This document shows, one piece after another, positions 45,320-55,972 of a stretch of 64,000 nt of DNA; the stretch's first letter is position 1; every line of letters starts with the position of its first letter. Location of the stretch: contig OW386286.2 in NCBI GenBank assembly GCA_936432065.2, positions 261,473,987-261,537,986 on the forward strand, given 5' to 3'. The translations under genes were made by a program, and so were the position numbers. Below the pieces are notes generated by a model. The model saw only the letters and a program-made list of their open reading frames with translations. It had not been told where the DNA came from and made no database searches. Origin of the DNA: Rutpela maculata (lineage: Eukaryota > Arthropoda > Insecta > Coleoptera > Cerambycidae).

Positions 45320-45721
45320 TATCATTAGAAATAGAAAATTGAGTTCATTTATTTTCTTATTGACTCTATTCTACAGAATTAGTCTGGGCCCCAGTGTCCA
45401 ATCGTAGGTCGCCGAGATGGAAATGATAGAAAATGATCAAGAATATCTTGGTTTTCTTTTAGAAAAATGGCAGGTTTTCAAAAAAAATTCAAAAATCTCT
45501 TAATTTTCCGTTTCACCTGGAAATAACTTTTTCTGAAATCGATCGGGAATGTCTACATTTTCGGCGCGATTTTAGAGCGAAAAATGCACAATTCCAGTAT
45601 TTTAGTCCGTTGCTAGGAAACTATCAGAAAACAGACCGGAAAAGATCCGTTGCCAAGCAACGATCAACAAAGCCGTACGGGAATGTTACTTCCCGGTTTT
45701 TTATATATATTTTAATATGTT
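45320..45721. other. Non-coding interval
   Basis: No gene recognised. Two small hairpins, GTTGCCAAGCAAC near 45651 and CGGGAATGTTACTTCCCG near 45679, precede the next repeat. Confidence 0.3.
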
Positions 45722-45842
45722 AATATTTTTGATTTTTATACGTTTAAAATAGTATTGGTTGTGATTTCAGAAATTTTTTTTTTAAATGTTTATATTTTTG
45801 ATTTTTATACGTTTAAAATAGTATTTATTGTGATTTCAGAAA
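45722..45842. repeat. Tandem duplication, about 67-bp spacing
   Basis: TTTTTGATTTTTATACGTTT with AAAATAGTATT and TGTGATTTCAGAAA occurs twice in direct orientation, ending directly at the hairpin that follows. Confidence 0.7.
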
Positions 45843-45849
45843 AAATAGT

Positions 45850-45969
45850 ATGTGTACTTCGGTGTGAAAGCACATTCCCAGACTTCGATGCTTGTTGGCC
45901 TCGGCTAGCGCCTCGGCCAACAATTGCATCGTCGTCCGGGAATGTATCGCTTTCACACCTAGATACACA
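45850..45969. repeat. GC-rich foldback hairpin of about 120 bp
   Basis: GTGTGAAAGCACATTCCC, CTTCGATGC and TTGTTGGCC at the left are mirrored by GGCCAACAA, TTGCATCG, CGGGAATGT and GCTTTCACAC at the right, around TCGGCTAGCGCCTC. Weaker pairing extends into the flanks (TAGTATGTGTAC against GATACACAATATACTA). GC content is far above the surroundings. No tRNA fold fits. Confidence 0.75.
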
Positions 45970-46084
45970 ATATACTATATTTTTACTCAAGGAGTTCAAA
46001 AACATTACTTTTCGAACTTTTCTCAAAAATTGTAGGGGGCCGAAAACAGGCGTTAGGGAGCCTCCTCCTTTGAACTTATGTTGA

Positions 46085-46511
46085 AATGTTATGAAAATGT
46101 TTTAAAAATAATTCAGTAAATGTCTATACTTCGAGCATAAGGTATTAATAACGAGAGATTGCGAGTTGTGGTTGTGGTTATCAAGAGTGTAACGGCACGC
46201 CCGCCTGACAGCCGTGCACAGTGCCATACGCACATACTAGAGTACGTGTTACTCCACCTTAGAGATTCCAACTCGCATCACTTCATTATCAGTACCTCAA
46301 CGCTCAACCTCAGGTTGTACTTTCTACATTCACATGTTGTTTACTTCCCAATGAATTAGGAGATTATATTGAGATGCAAAGTGAAAGATAAAAGGGGATA
46401 AAAGAGTCTGATACCATAAAAAAAAATTGATGTGTAATAATGTAAATGGTATATATTAACACCATTAAAATATTAAAATAAAGCCGAGGCCCAGCTTCAA
46501 AGTATACGATT
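46085..46511. other. Non-coding interval
   Basis: No gene recognised. Confidence 0.3.
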
Positions 46512-46831
46512 CACAGGTTATAAATTGTAACTTTAAGCGTTTTTCTGTCTAATTTTTTTGGTTACGCAGAATCGGTCACATGTCTGATATCAGAATCGTA
46601 TTTAGCGATCATAAAAACATATAGTAACATTTTTTACCAACGATTTCAGTGGTTACAGTTAGAGTTTAACCCTTAAGAGTGTCATTTTGGCGTTTTTTGC
46701 ATATTTTTTGAGGTTAGTGAGGAAACCTGATGTGATAGAGCAAATCTGATATCGGATTCAAATTCAGCGACCGCATAAACATGATATGATAGTGTACTCT
46801 GGTCAACATAACTTTTTTTTTGTGGGCCTGT
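46512..46831. repeat. Probable CACAGGC-family MITE
   Basis: The right end ACTTTTTTTTTGTGGGCCTG with TG is followed by TAA, exactly as at 62515. The left end is less certain (CACAGGTTATAAATTG at 46512). Inside, GATATCAGAATCGTATTTAG and GATATCGGATTCAAATTCAG are two degenerate copies of the inverted GCTGAACACGA motif. Confidence 0.4.
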
Positions 46832-47835
46832 GTAATTTAAGAAATATTTATTCTGGTAAAGATCTGTTGGATTTTATCTTCATGCTGCCTTGCAATAGTC
46901 TGACACCACATTTTAATTATTGTGATATTGTATATGGACCGTTTTATATTGTCACATCAAGACGAATTCAAAATTCTTGTATTTACGTAATTTGTTACAT
47001 AAACAAGGAGCACGTATCTCATAAAATAAAAGAAATTAACTAGCTAATATGACGAATAGAAGATTACTACGTGCTTCTCTCTGCCTTCAAAAAGCTGTGT
47101 CTACCAAATAAAGGTTTTATCCTCGTAATAAAATTTGTTTTCATACAGATATTCACAATCTAAATGTACGGGTAAAACCATTAATCACACCCTCTTCATA
47201 AAACTGTTTTATTTGACCGACCTTATTCATACATCTTAAATTACATAATATAAATAAAATACCTGCTAATATAACATGAAAATTTAATATAAACACGAAA
47301 TGTGAAACTAACCTTATGCAATTATAAAATACAAGTAATATTAAATAAATTTAGATTAATAAATTATGTGATAAGTTGCGTGTGCAACCAATAAAAGCGT
47401 GTAGAAGAAGGTACTTATTTAACAAAAATTTAACAAAGTAGAGTTTACAATTGAACAAAGTTCGCGTGCCAGAGGTGAAGCCTTTGAGAGTTGAAATATG
47501 ACTGACCGAATTTGGCTACCAGTACACAGGTACAAGGGATGAGTATTGAACGGGATTTCCTACTTTGATTGACTATTACGGTCGTTTTCACATTTCAACA
47601 TTTTGTAATTTTTTTTGTTTTTCTACTGGATTAATTTGAAATCTTGTTAAAGGTACAGTATCAGAACATGATTATCTCTTGAACGTTACCGTCATAAATG
47701 ATGTTATTATAACCATTTAATTTAATCAAATACACTTATAACCAGAAAAGGATTTTTAATAATTTTCATAGAGAACATTTTTGTACAGAAATCCGTGTTA
47801 TTACACGCTAACGCAAATGGCGAATAAACGATATA
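46832..47835. other. Non-coding interval
   Basis: A 3' LINE-like reading at about 46868-47020 (FHFNYCDIVYG-like residues in the frame at 46786-47043) is suggestive of a reverse-transcriptase fragment but too short to call. The rest is AT-rich without features. Confidence 0.25.
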
Positions 47836-47998
47836 CAGGGTGGCCTATTTGTGCGACAAAGTCCAATACCTCCTTTATTAGAAGAAATAGACAAAAAAAT
47901 TAACGAAAATTGTAGGTATCTTTGCCGATCACCTTCTAAAATTATTACGAAGAATACAGGACGAACCAAACATACGTTTTTTTAAATGGAACACCCTG
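47836..47998. mobile_element. Short CAGGGTG-ended MITE with TATA duplication
   Basis: CAGGGTGGCCTATTTG at the left and AATGGAACACCCTG at the right are flanked by TATA on both sides (47832-47835 and 47999-48002). 163 bp, no coding capacity. The right end matches that near 60126-60139. Confidence 0.6.
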
Positions 47999-48027
47999 TA
48001 TATTTTTAGATAATTGGAATCAGCTAG

Positions 48028-49275
48028 TTTTTTGCAATCTGCCAATTTTTACATCAGAATATATTACTGTCTCCTGCTCAACATGGTTTCACTATAAACA
48101 AAAGCACGGAGTCTGCGTTGTGTGATTTTCATCAGAAAATCATTAAAGCTTTAGACAACAAGAAATCGGTTGTGGGTCTTTTCGTAGATTTCTCACGAGC
48201 TTTTGATTTGGTAGACCATCAGCTGCTTAAGGCCAAACTAGCACGATACGGTATTCGAGGAACTGCTTTACAAATATTTTCCTCCTATTTAGACAACAGG
48301 ACACAAATTGTAAAAATGGCAGGTGGAGTTGAAAGTAATATTTGTAATATTAAACAGGGAGTTCCACAGGGGTCAATTTTGGGTCCACTTTTATATATAA
48401 TATTTGCCAATGATGTGGTTAGTCATCTACAAAAAATACCGAATGTTCATGTGATTTGTTATGCTGATGATACAAACATTCTAGTTACCGGCAATAACCT
48501 AGCTGAAGCAAAACAAACCACTGAAAGAGTTTATGAAGAAATCATACATTGGTCTCAAAATAATAACTTGGTTCTAAACAAATCAAAGACAGTTTCAATA
48601 CAATTTTCACTGAATAATAATTCCGAGAGCCTGACACTTTTTAGTGATACTGACTGGGAAATAAAAACTTGTGTTGATAGTATACTCTTAGGTGTTACTT
48701 TTGATAAACACTTACAATGGACTCAACACATCGAAAAATTATGTATAAAGCTAAGAACAAGTTGTTATGCTCTAAAATTTATGTCTAAACATTGTAGCCA
48801 GGATATTCTTAAAGTACTCTATTATGCTAATTTTCATTCGCATCTTAGGTACGGAATTGTAAACTGGGGTAATAGTTGTAATGTAACTAGGGTATTTTTA
48901 TTACAGAAATATGCAATTCGTATTTTATTAAATTTAAATTACAGAGAGAGTTGCCGTGATGCCTTTAAAAATTTAAAAATTTTGACAGTTGCTGGTCTAT
49001 ATATTCTTGAGGTGTGCTCATATGTTCATACATATAAATCAATCTTTTTAAAAAATCAAGTGAGTCATTTACATGACACTAGAGCAAAGAATTGTCTACT
49101 GCCTGATTCTCATAGAACTGCTATGTACCAAAGAAGTTTCCTTTACCAAGGGTGTAAACTTTATAATTCATTAGATGAAGAGGTTAGGTCTTCGGGCAGC
49201 ACACATATTTTCAAACGTAAATTGAAAAAAATATTACTAGACAAAAACTGCTACACGATAAGTGAATTCTTGTAA
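48028..49275 (+). CDS. Non-LTR reverse transcriptase, CR1-like group, N-terminally truncated
   Basis: The reading starts upstream of the TTG at 48118, with LLSPAQHGFTINKSTESAL. It continues with VVGLFVDFSRAFDLVDHQLL (catalytic Asp in F-V-D-F), IKQGVPQGSILGPLLY, VHVICYADDTNILVTG (catalytic YADD) and NNNLVLNKSKTVSIQF. The thumb and C-terminal region follow: LGVTFDKHLQWTQHIEKL, LRYGIVNWGNSC and FLLQKYAIRILLN, ending at residue 385 of the annotated frame. All main RT blocks are present without interruption, so this is the youngest-looking autonomous-type fragment here. It would copy LINE RNA at the target site. The start codon of the original ORF is missing. The clade assignment is by motif appearance (G-V-P-Q-G-S-I-L-G-P-L-L). 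Confidence 0.85.
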   Translation, partial: FFAICQFLHQNILLSPAQHGFTINKSTESALCDFHQKIIKALDNKKSVVGLFVDFSRAFDLVDHQLLKAKLARYGIRGTALQIFSSYLDNRTQIVKMAGGVESNICNIKQGVPQGSILGPLLYIIFANDVVSHLQKIPNVHVICYADDTNILVTGNNLAEAKQTTERVYEEIIHWSQNNNLVLNKSKTVSIQFSLNNNSESLTLFSDTDWEIKTCVDSILLGVTFDKHLQWTQHIEKLCIKLRTSCYALKFMSKHCSQDILKVLYYANFHSHLRYGIVNWGNSCNVTRVFLLQKYAIRILLNLNYRESCRDAFKNLKILTVAGLYILEVCSYVHTYKSIFLKNQVSHLHDTRAKNCLLPDSHRTAMYQRSFLYQGCKLYNSLDEEVRSSGSTHIFKRKLKKILLDKNCYTISEFL

Positions 49276-49487
49276 TTTAATATATTTGTTTTATGTGACC
49301 AATTACAAAATGTCTTGTATGTTCATGTGTTTTATATATTTTATTGTATTGTTTTTTCTCTGTTAACCGTTTGTTAATTTTTCTTGTGACGTTTTCTACA
49401 TTGATTTTATTATATACTTTTATTTGTATATAATTTTTTTGCAATGAAGAAATAAATACTATTATTATTATTATTATTATTATTATA
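48028..49487 (+). mobile_element. 5'-truncated LINE with (TTA)n tail
   Basis: An open frame begins after a stop at 48025 and runs to 49275. A 3' UTR of about 185 bp follows, with AATAAATACTA, and then a (TTA)n tail at 49461-49487. The 5' part, endonuclease included, is missing, as expected for incomplete target-primed reverse transcription, or lost to the neighbouring MITE at 47836-47998. Confidence 0.75.
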
Positions 49488-50815
49488 GAGTTTTGCTAGT
49501 CTATACAGGATATTTCATATTATGAACGCCCTATATCTTTTTGAAGAATAGAAGTTACATTATTTTGTCATTATGAAAAGTTGTACTATATTGTCTAATT
49601 TAGTAGCAATAAATTATTTTCTTAATATGACATTATTTGTAAACAGGGTGAGGCAAAACTCGGATCTACGAATTTCTCATTTTTTTTAATGGAATACCCT
49701 ATATTTTATACTAGCATTATTAAAGTTTTTTACTCTTCTTTAAGTTTTATTAAGCATCCCCTATACCTAAAACCTCAATTTTCTGAGATATGGGTTTAGT
49801 AGGAAAACTGCGTTTCATTAAACTTAAAGAAGAATAAAGAATAAAAAACCTTTATAATGCTGTAGCAAATTTTGTCAGCTTCAATTTTGTATAGAGTTGT
49901 CAAGCCGCTACGACGCATAGTTTCCGAGATATAAGGAAAAAAACAAAAAATGGGACCTTTAAAGTGCCCCCTCCCCCCCGCTCACCACCTAGGAGTGGGG
50001 ACTTTTGATATATTCATCTCCACACTAGTCCAAACAAAGTTCCGAAGTCAAATTTTCTGTCCCTAACATTTCCCTCTACACCCTTATTTGAGCAATCGTT
50101 GCTTGGATTATTAGAAAATAAAGTTCATTTAATATTACTATTATTATTGAGGCCAACGGCGCTGAATTCGATCAGGGTTTAGTGTCTATGTAGAAATTTA
50201 CAGATGATATATTTTGTACAAATAAGCTCAATAGCTTTGAATACTTAAAATGACCAAAAAGTCTTTTAACCAAATCATACTACTTCATATTATTTCATAG
50301 CATAACCTAGTAAAGAAGAAAATAGACAATTTAAAGTTTCAAGTAAAAGTTTTGTGAAAAATCTATTCCCTGTTCTAAAAAGATTGATATCCTGTTTATT
50401 TATTACCCAGTTCAGTGAAAAATAAGATAAATCTCGGATGATAAGTTACTGTTTTCAAAGTTTGTTGTTTTAGTTGCACATATCAATAAATTCAACACAA
50501 ACATCAATAACTTCTGACCCAATTCCCAGAAATAAAATATAGAATGCACCTCCGTTTGCCTGCAAAACACTGCAATCTCTTACACTCATAAATATAATAA
50601 ACGTGATAAAATATATATACAGTGAATCAAAGTGCACATGTGTTGCAGTCAGATACACTAAATATGCAGTTTCCTGAAGTAACATTTTTATTTAAGCTGA
50701 GAACGAGAAGTTCTTTTAAGACGTCAGTTGCAGTAAATTGCTAACATAAATCATGTTCTCAGCATTTTCATTTTAAAAACGTGGAAATAATATTAACATA
50801 TTAATGTTAATATTA
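49488..50815. other. Non-coding interval with CAGGGTG-type ends
   Basis: AAACAGGGTGAGGCAAAACT at about 49643 resembles one end of the CAGGGTG-ended family, but no matching inverted end was fixed. TCCAAACAAAGTTCCGAAG lies in a C-rich block near 50030. GGCGCTGAATTCGATCAGGG at about 50158 is a variant of the recurrent motif. No gene recognised. Confidence 0.35.
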
Positions 50816-51380
50816 TTTCCACATCCAGTGAAAGTATAGTAACGACAAAAAAATTTTTATTGTTCAAGTAGACTTAGAATGTCATGAAACGTCGAGATTT
50901 TAAATTTGAGCAAAAAAAAAATTCTGTCTGTCGGTCTGTCTGCAACTTTTGTTGTGCGCACGATTACTCTGGAACCGGTTAAGATATTGACTTGAAATTT
51001 GGTACACGTATGTATTTTAACTAAATCTGGAACTAGATTATATTTTCATTTTATTCCATAGAAGGGTTTTGGGGGTAAATTGAGGTATATGGGAGTAAAT
51101 AGGTAAATCAAGCAGGTAAGAAAGAGTCCATAAAATTCCTATTTAGTATATATAAAAGAATTTAAGGTCTCAAAAAAATTTTTGGCATTAGCCACCCCCA
51201 TTACTACCCCCACCCCATTATTAAAGGAGGTGAAAAAAATAAAATTGTAATTTAACGTGTATACAAGAATCTAAGACCTCAAAAATTTTTTTTTACTACA
51301 TCCACCGCCACTACTGATGTGGCATATCGTTTTATAGGTTTTTGGGGTAGACGATTTCAAATGTTATGTTCTTAAAATTA
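50816..51380 (+). repeat. HINE-A copy, 3'-truncated
   Basis: It begins TTCCACATCCAGTGAAAGTA, then TAGTAACGAC, a short GTCT tract near 50925, GATATTGACTTGAAATTTGG and GGCATTAGCCACCCCCATTA. It ends near 51380 at the junction to a 30-bp minisatellite, before the usual right terminus. Confidence 0.75.
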
Positions 51381-51381
51381 T

Positions 51382-51529
51382 CTCAAGTGGTATGGATGCG
51401 CAGTGGATTTCCTCAAGTAAAATGGATGCGCAATGGGTTACTTCAAGAAGTATGAATGTGCAGTGGCTTTCCTCGAGTAAATTGGATGCACAGTGGGTTA
51501 CCTCGAGTAGTATGGATGCGTAGTAGTTG
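51382..51529 (+). repeat. Minisatellite, five 30-bp units with alternating types
   Basis: Unit starts are 51382, 51412, 51442, 51472 and 51502. Units 1, 3 and 5 carry GTATGGATGCGCAGTGG-like sequence; units 2 and 4 carry TAAAATGGATGCGCAATGGG-like sequence. The alternation gives a 60-bp higher-order repeat. It directly replaces the right end of the preceding HINE-A copy. Confidence 0.8.
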
Positions 51530-51724
51530 TTTTTTCGCCATTTCTTGAGAATAGAAAAATATCGTTGGTAGAGTTAACATGACCTGAAATTTGGAATCAA
51601 CGCATAAAAGTACATAAAGATAGGTTGCTTTGAATTAAGAGCATGAAAAAAACAAATTTTTGTGAAATAGAAAAAACCATGGCGTGGTGGAGCAATTTCA
51701 ATGTTAATTTTTGATTCAGCTCAT

Positions 51725-52371
51725 CAAAAAACTGTTGCCCAAGGAATCACTACTTCCACATTCAGATTTTCCATCCAAGTCTCGCAACGAAAAAATTTTG
51801 TATGTGGAACATTTTTTTATGGAACTTCAATAATATAATATTTGAAATCGTCTACCTCAAAAACGATAAAACGATATCCCTCATCGATAGTGGGGTGGGG
51901 GTGGATGAAGTAAAAAAATATTTTGAGGTTTTTTGTTCTTGTACAATGTACATACACTAAATCACAATTTTTTTTGGGGGGTGGTAATGGAAGTGGCTAA
52001 TGCCAAAAAATTTTTTGAGACCCTATAGCTTCTTTTGTATATATTAAAAACCAATTTTATGGACTCTTACCTGCTTGATTTATCCGTTTACCCCCATTTA
52101 CCCCAATTTACCCCCCAACGGAATAAGATGAAAATATAATCTAGAACCAGATCACATTAAAATACAAACGTGTATCAAATTTCAAGTCAATATCTTAAAC
52201 AGTTCCAGAGTAATCGTGCGCGCAAAAAAGTTACAGACGAACCGACAGACAGAATTTTTTTTGCTCAAACTGAAATTCTCGACGTTTCAAGACATTCTAA
52301 GCCTATTTGAAAAGCAAAAATTTTCAAATTTTTTTTTGTCGTTACTATACTTCCACGAGATGTGGAAGTAA
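51725..52371 (-). repeat. HINE-A copy, near full length, inverted
   Basis: It opens with CTGTTGCCCAAGGAATCAC and ACTTCCACATTC. It includes CCCTCATCGATAGTGGGGTG, GTGGCTAATGCCAAAAAATT, CAAATTTCAAGTCAATATC and an AGACAGAATTTTTTTTGC remnant of the microsatellite. It closes with TTACTATACTTCCACGAGAT and GTGGAAGT. Together with 50816-51380 it forms an inverted pair around the minisatellite. Confidence 0.78.
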
Positions 52372-52768
52372 TAAATAATAGGGGTTTGGTTTTTAAAATA
52401 CATGACACTTTTTTTGTGTGCCTGTGTAAGCTATTACAATTGCAATAACTTTGTGGGCAACACCATGAAATTATACGCAAATTAACAACTGTGACAAATC
52501 TCAGGTTAGATTTCAGCAGACTCTAGTAAATAACGTTTTTTCTTTCCGTGTCCCATTAGGTACTTATTTGGAACAAAACTATGCACTCCGGGATTCTTAC
52601 ATTATTCACACAAGTGAGTAATCGGTCTCTGCAATACCGGTGCAGAACACTGCGTGTGATTAATGCAAACGGATTTTACTTCAGCAATTATTCCATCTTT
52701 CTCCGTTACTAATCTCCTTTATAGGAGACCTTTATCGCATTTAACTATTAGTAGGGCAGCTTATCATG
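52372..52768. other. Non-coding interval
   Basis: TTTTTTTGTGTGCCTGTG followed by TAA at about 52420 is a right-end sequence of the CACAGGC family. Its left partner was not fixed and may lie beyond the HINE-A insertion. No gene recognised. Confidence 0.35.
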
Positions 52769-53123
52769 AAAATGTGGACACACCGGACTAAACCACCAAA
52801 TTTTTTCCAGGTACTAGTTAGGTATGTAGCTTTCAATTTTTGATAGGAACCAACTCCGTCAGCCATCTTGGATTTTATAGCGGCCATTTTGAAATATAGG
52901 TATATTATCAATATATCGGCTTCTAAATCATTTAGGACCACAAACTTGGTGTCTAAGTGTACATATTTGGGATCAGGGAATACAACTACACAATTTTTAA
53001 ATGTATCATACTATATATTTATTCACTAACATATGTACCAATTATTATGAACTGTTTTGTAGGGTGTGTCCACATTTTCTAATATGTTTTTTTAGTTTGT
53101 TTTAGACTGAATTATAATACAAG

Positions 53124-53715
53124 ATGGATTGGAACAAGTGTCTGTCAGAAAACAACTTCAGAAAATCTAAAATGTCCACTGGTGCACATGGAATCGAAGA
53201 CAAGACAACACCATACCGGTCTTTCTTGAAAAATATCAATGAGTTTAGAAGCTTGGAGCCATTGCCAGTGAAACTAAATTTTGAAAGCGACATGAGTGCG
53301 GATGAACTGGTCCAAAACCATGGTGCATGGCACAAATCTTGTTACGTCAAGTTCAGCAATTTGAAGTTGGATAGAGTTAAAAGCGGGGAAATACTTCAGG
53401 AGGCAGCACAACTGTGGAGAAACGATCCCGGCGTGAAGCGAGTAACAAAATGGAGTGTTTGTAATGTCGTGGAAGCGATGGACTCCTTCATGAATTTCGA
53501 ACATTAACAGCTGATACGAGCATACGAAAAATGGCAACAGAACTGCAAGAAACCCAGTTGTTGGCAGCATTAGAAGGTGGTGATCTCATTGCTCTTGATG
53601 CCAAAGATCATCTGCAATGTTATAGAGCACTGAGAAATCATTAGCGGTCTCACCTAAGGAACTAGAGCAGGATTTGGTGGGAGTATCTGCGGAGGAAAGT
53701 CAGATAAAGGCTACA
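53124..53715 (+). pseudogene. Uncharacterised TE-associated protein, left-arm copy
   Basis: The frame 53124-53507 starts MDWNKCLSENNFRKSKMST. It contains YRSFLKNINEFRSLEPLPVK, MSADELVQNHGAWHKSCYVK and FSNLKLDRVK, a C/H-rich helix-containing module. After a frame change, WQQNCKKPS-like residues, LLAALEGGDLIALDAK-like residues and LEQDLVGVSAEESQIK follow, until the junction at 53715. Similar uncharacterised proteins are, as I remember, multicopy in insects and cnidarians. Not verified. It has more stops and shifts than the right-arm copy. Confidence 0.6.
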
Positions 53716-54546
53716 GCTACGATTTCCCGCATGCCTTCTTCAAACACCAAAATTGTATACTTTCCATCACTTTGTTCTTGCGCTTGTGGAAAGTAAGTTA
53801 GCACTTTCTCCTTCAATCTGGTTCTGTTAATCTCCTTCTCAATGTCAAAGATTTTTAATCGGTTATCATACAGTTCATGCAACTTTGAAAATTTAAAGTA
53901 GAAGGTCCCATCTTGCACACAGTTTTCTATATAAATATAAAGCTCCACAAGTGCTGTAGCCTTTATCTGACTTTCCTCCGCAAATACTCCCACCAAATCT
54001 TGCTCTAGTTTCCTTAGATGAGACCGGTAGCGATTTCTTAGTGCTGTATAACATTGCAGATGATATTTAGCATCAAGGGCAATAAGGTCACCACCTTCTA
54101 ATGCTGCCAACAACTTCTTGCAGTTCTGTCGCCATTTTTCGTATGCTCGTGTCGGGTGTAAAAGTTCGAAATTCATGAAGGAGTCCATCGCTTCAACGAC
54201 ATAACAAACACGCCATTTTGTCACTCGCTTCACGCCGGGATCGTATCTCCACAGTTGTGCTGCCCCCTGAAGTATTTCCCCGCTTTTTAGCTCTATTCAA
54301 CTTCAAATTGCTGAACTTGACGTAACAAGATTTGTGCCATGCACCATGGTTTTGAACCAGTTCATTCGCACTCATGTCGCTTCCAAAATTTAGTTTCACT
54401 GGCAATAGCTCCAAGCTTCTAAACTCATTGATATTGTTCAAGAAAACCGGTATTGTGTTGTCTTGTCTTCGATTCCATGTGCGCTGAGTGGACAGTTTAG
54501 ATTTTCTGAAGTTGTTTTCTGACACTTGTTCCAATCCATCTTGCAT
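53716..54546 (-). pseudogene. Uncharacterised TE-associated protein, right-arm copy
   Basis: The minus strand starts near 54546 (LEQVSENNFRKSKLST). It continues VQNHGAWHKSCYVKFSNLKL and, after a frame change near 54215, KRVTKWRVCYVVEAMDSFMN, KLLAALEGGDLIALDAKYHL, QCYTALRNRYRSHLRKLEQD, LVELYIYIENCVQDGTFYFK, LHELYDNRLKIFDIEKEINR and TRLKEKVLTYFPQAQEQSDG. A D-L-x-A-L-E/D-A-K-Y-H-x-x-C core followed by helical segments is visible. The function is unknown. The copy ends at the spacer edge at about 53716, so the C-terminal part of the protein is missing in both arms. Confidence 0.65.
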
Positions 54547-54872
54547 TACAATTCAATCTGAAACAAAATAAAAAACATAGAAAATGTGGACACACCAGAC
54601 AAAACAGTTCATCGGTGAATAGGTTGTAATGGGTACATATATTAGTGAATAAATTGTGCAGTTTCACTGACCCCAAATATGTATACTTAGAAGTTTTTGG
54701 TCCTAAGTGATTTAGAAGCCGAGATATTGATAATGTACCTATATTTCAAACAAAATGGCTATAAAATCTAAGATGGCCGACAGAACAGTTGGTTCCTATC
54801 AAAAATTGAAAGCTACGTACCTAACTAGTACCTGGAAAAAATTTGATTGTTTTGTCCGGTGTGTCCACATTA

Positions 54873-55500
54873 ACGCGAAATTCAACGTTAAGCTGCTCCA
54901 CTATATCGGTAATTTTATCTTGCGAGGAACAAATCGTTATATGAATATAGAAGCGCAGAGAAACCAGGTTCTGTGATCGTGACTATATCGACATTGAAAA
55001 GATGCTGATTCAATTAAGTTATTCATTCATAAAATGGGCGTGAGCTGGAATTACCGGATCACTTAACAATAATATTTAGTCTGTTATTTGACGGAGTTTC
55101 GTTAGTCTACATTTGGCTTGTAAATAGGACATTATTGCGTTCATGAAAATGTGTGAAGCTTATGGTGGAGTGCAATTCAATTTCTATCTTTTAGCATATG
55201 GGCACTTTTAGACTAAAATGTATGACCTAGCCAATGTAGATTAAAAATCCATTTGTCAAAAAATCGTCGGGTTCATAAGACCACATTTCAAAATTTTCTA
55301 ACTAACCATGCACCACCTAATAGAGCTGATCAAGAAGCATATTTTCTTCAATCGTCATAATATTCTTTATAGAATAACCTTTTTTTATTTTTATAAAAAA
55401 ATTACTTTCACATGGACCTTTTATAGGAGGAAAGAACCAAAAATCCTCACTTTTTGGTTTAACTGCTGCTAAAAATTAATTATTTATCGTTATAATTTTA
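54873..55500. other. Non-coding interval
   Basis: No gene or repeat end recognised. Confidence 0.35.
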
Positions 55501-55960
55501 CTTCCACATCCAGTGGAAGTATAGTAACGATAAAAAATTTTTTTTAAATTTTTATTGTTCAAATAGACTTAGAAGGTCACGAAATGTCGAGATTTTAAGT
55601 TTGAGCGAAAAAAAATTTCTGTCTGTCTGTAACTTTTTTTGTGCGCACGTTTACTTTGGAACCGTTTGAGATATTGACTTGAAATTTGGTACACATATGT
55701 ACTTTAACGAGATCTAGAACTAGATTATATTTTCATCTTGTTCCGTCGAAGGGTTGGGGTAAATAGGTAAATCAAGCAGGTAAGAGCCCATAAAATTGGT
55801 ATTTAGTATTTACAAGAGAAGCTAAGGTCTTAAAAAAAAATTGGCATTAGCCACTCCCATTACCACCCCCCACCCCCCTTATTAAAGGGTATGAAAGAAA
55901 ATTGTGATTTAGTACAAGAACCAGAAATCTCAAAATATTTTTTTACTTCAACTTTTACTT
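55501..55960 (+). repeat. HINE-A copy, 3'-truncated
   Basis: It starts CTTCCACATCCAGTGGAAGT and carries TGTCTGTCTGT, the ATATTGACTTGAAATTTGG block and GGCATTAGCCACTCCCATTA. It ends at about 55960 in CAAAATATTTTTTTACTTCA, just before the MITE at 55973. Confidence 0.78.
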
Positions 55961-55972
55961 TTTTAAATTAAA

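Larger units (their letters stand above)
52769..54872. mobile_element. Large inverted duplication carrying a coding sequence in each arm
   Basis: The left arm 52769-53715 (947 bp) and the right arm 53953-54872 (about 920 bp) are reverse complements with substitutions and small indels, around a 237-bp spacer present in one copy only. Both arms begin with AATGTGGACACACCGGAC-type ends. Each arm also has an internal inverted GGTGTGTCCACATT (about 53080 and 54585). The coding parts face each other. It looks like an inverted duplication of a transposon. Alternatively, it is one foldback element with gene capture. Confidence 0.8.

Noticed and set aside
45755..46084. 109-codon plus frame and 73-codon minus frame
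   Set aside because: Both are readings through the GC-rich hairpin and its flanks.
44752..47402. ATAAAAGCGTG occurring three times (44752, 45086, 47392)
   Set aside because: Flanks differ completely; 11-bp recurrence is probably chance in AT-rich DNA.
51382..51529. CRISPR-like array
   Set aside because: Units are contiguous with no spacers and the genome is eukaryotic; it is a minisatellite.
53274..53570. 98-codon minus-strand frame
   Set aside because: Antisense shadow of the left-arm coding copy in the inverted duplication.
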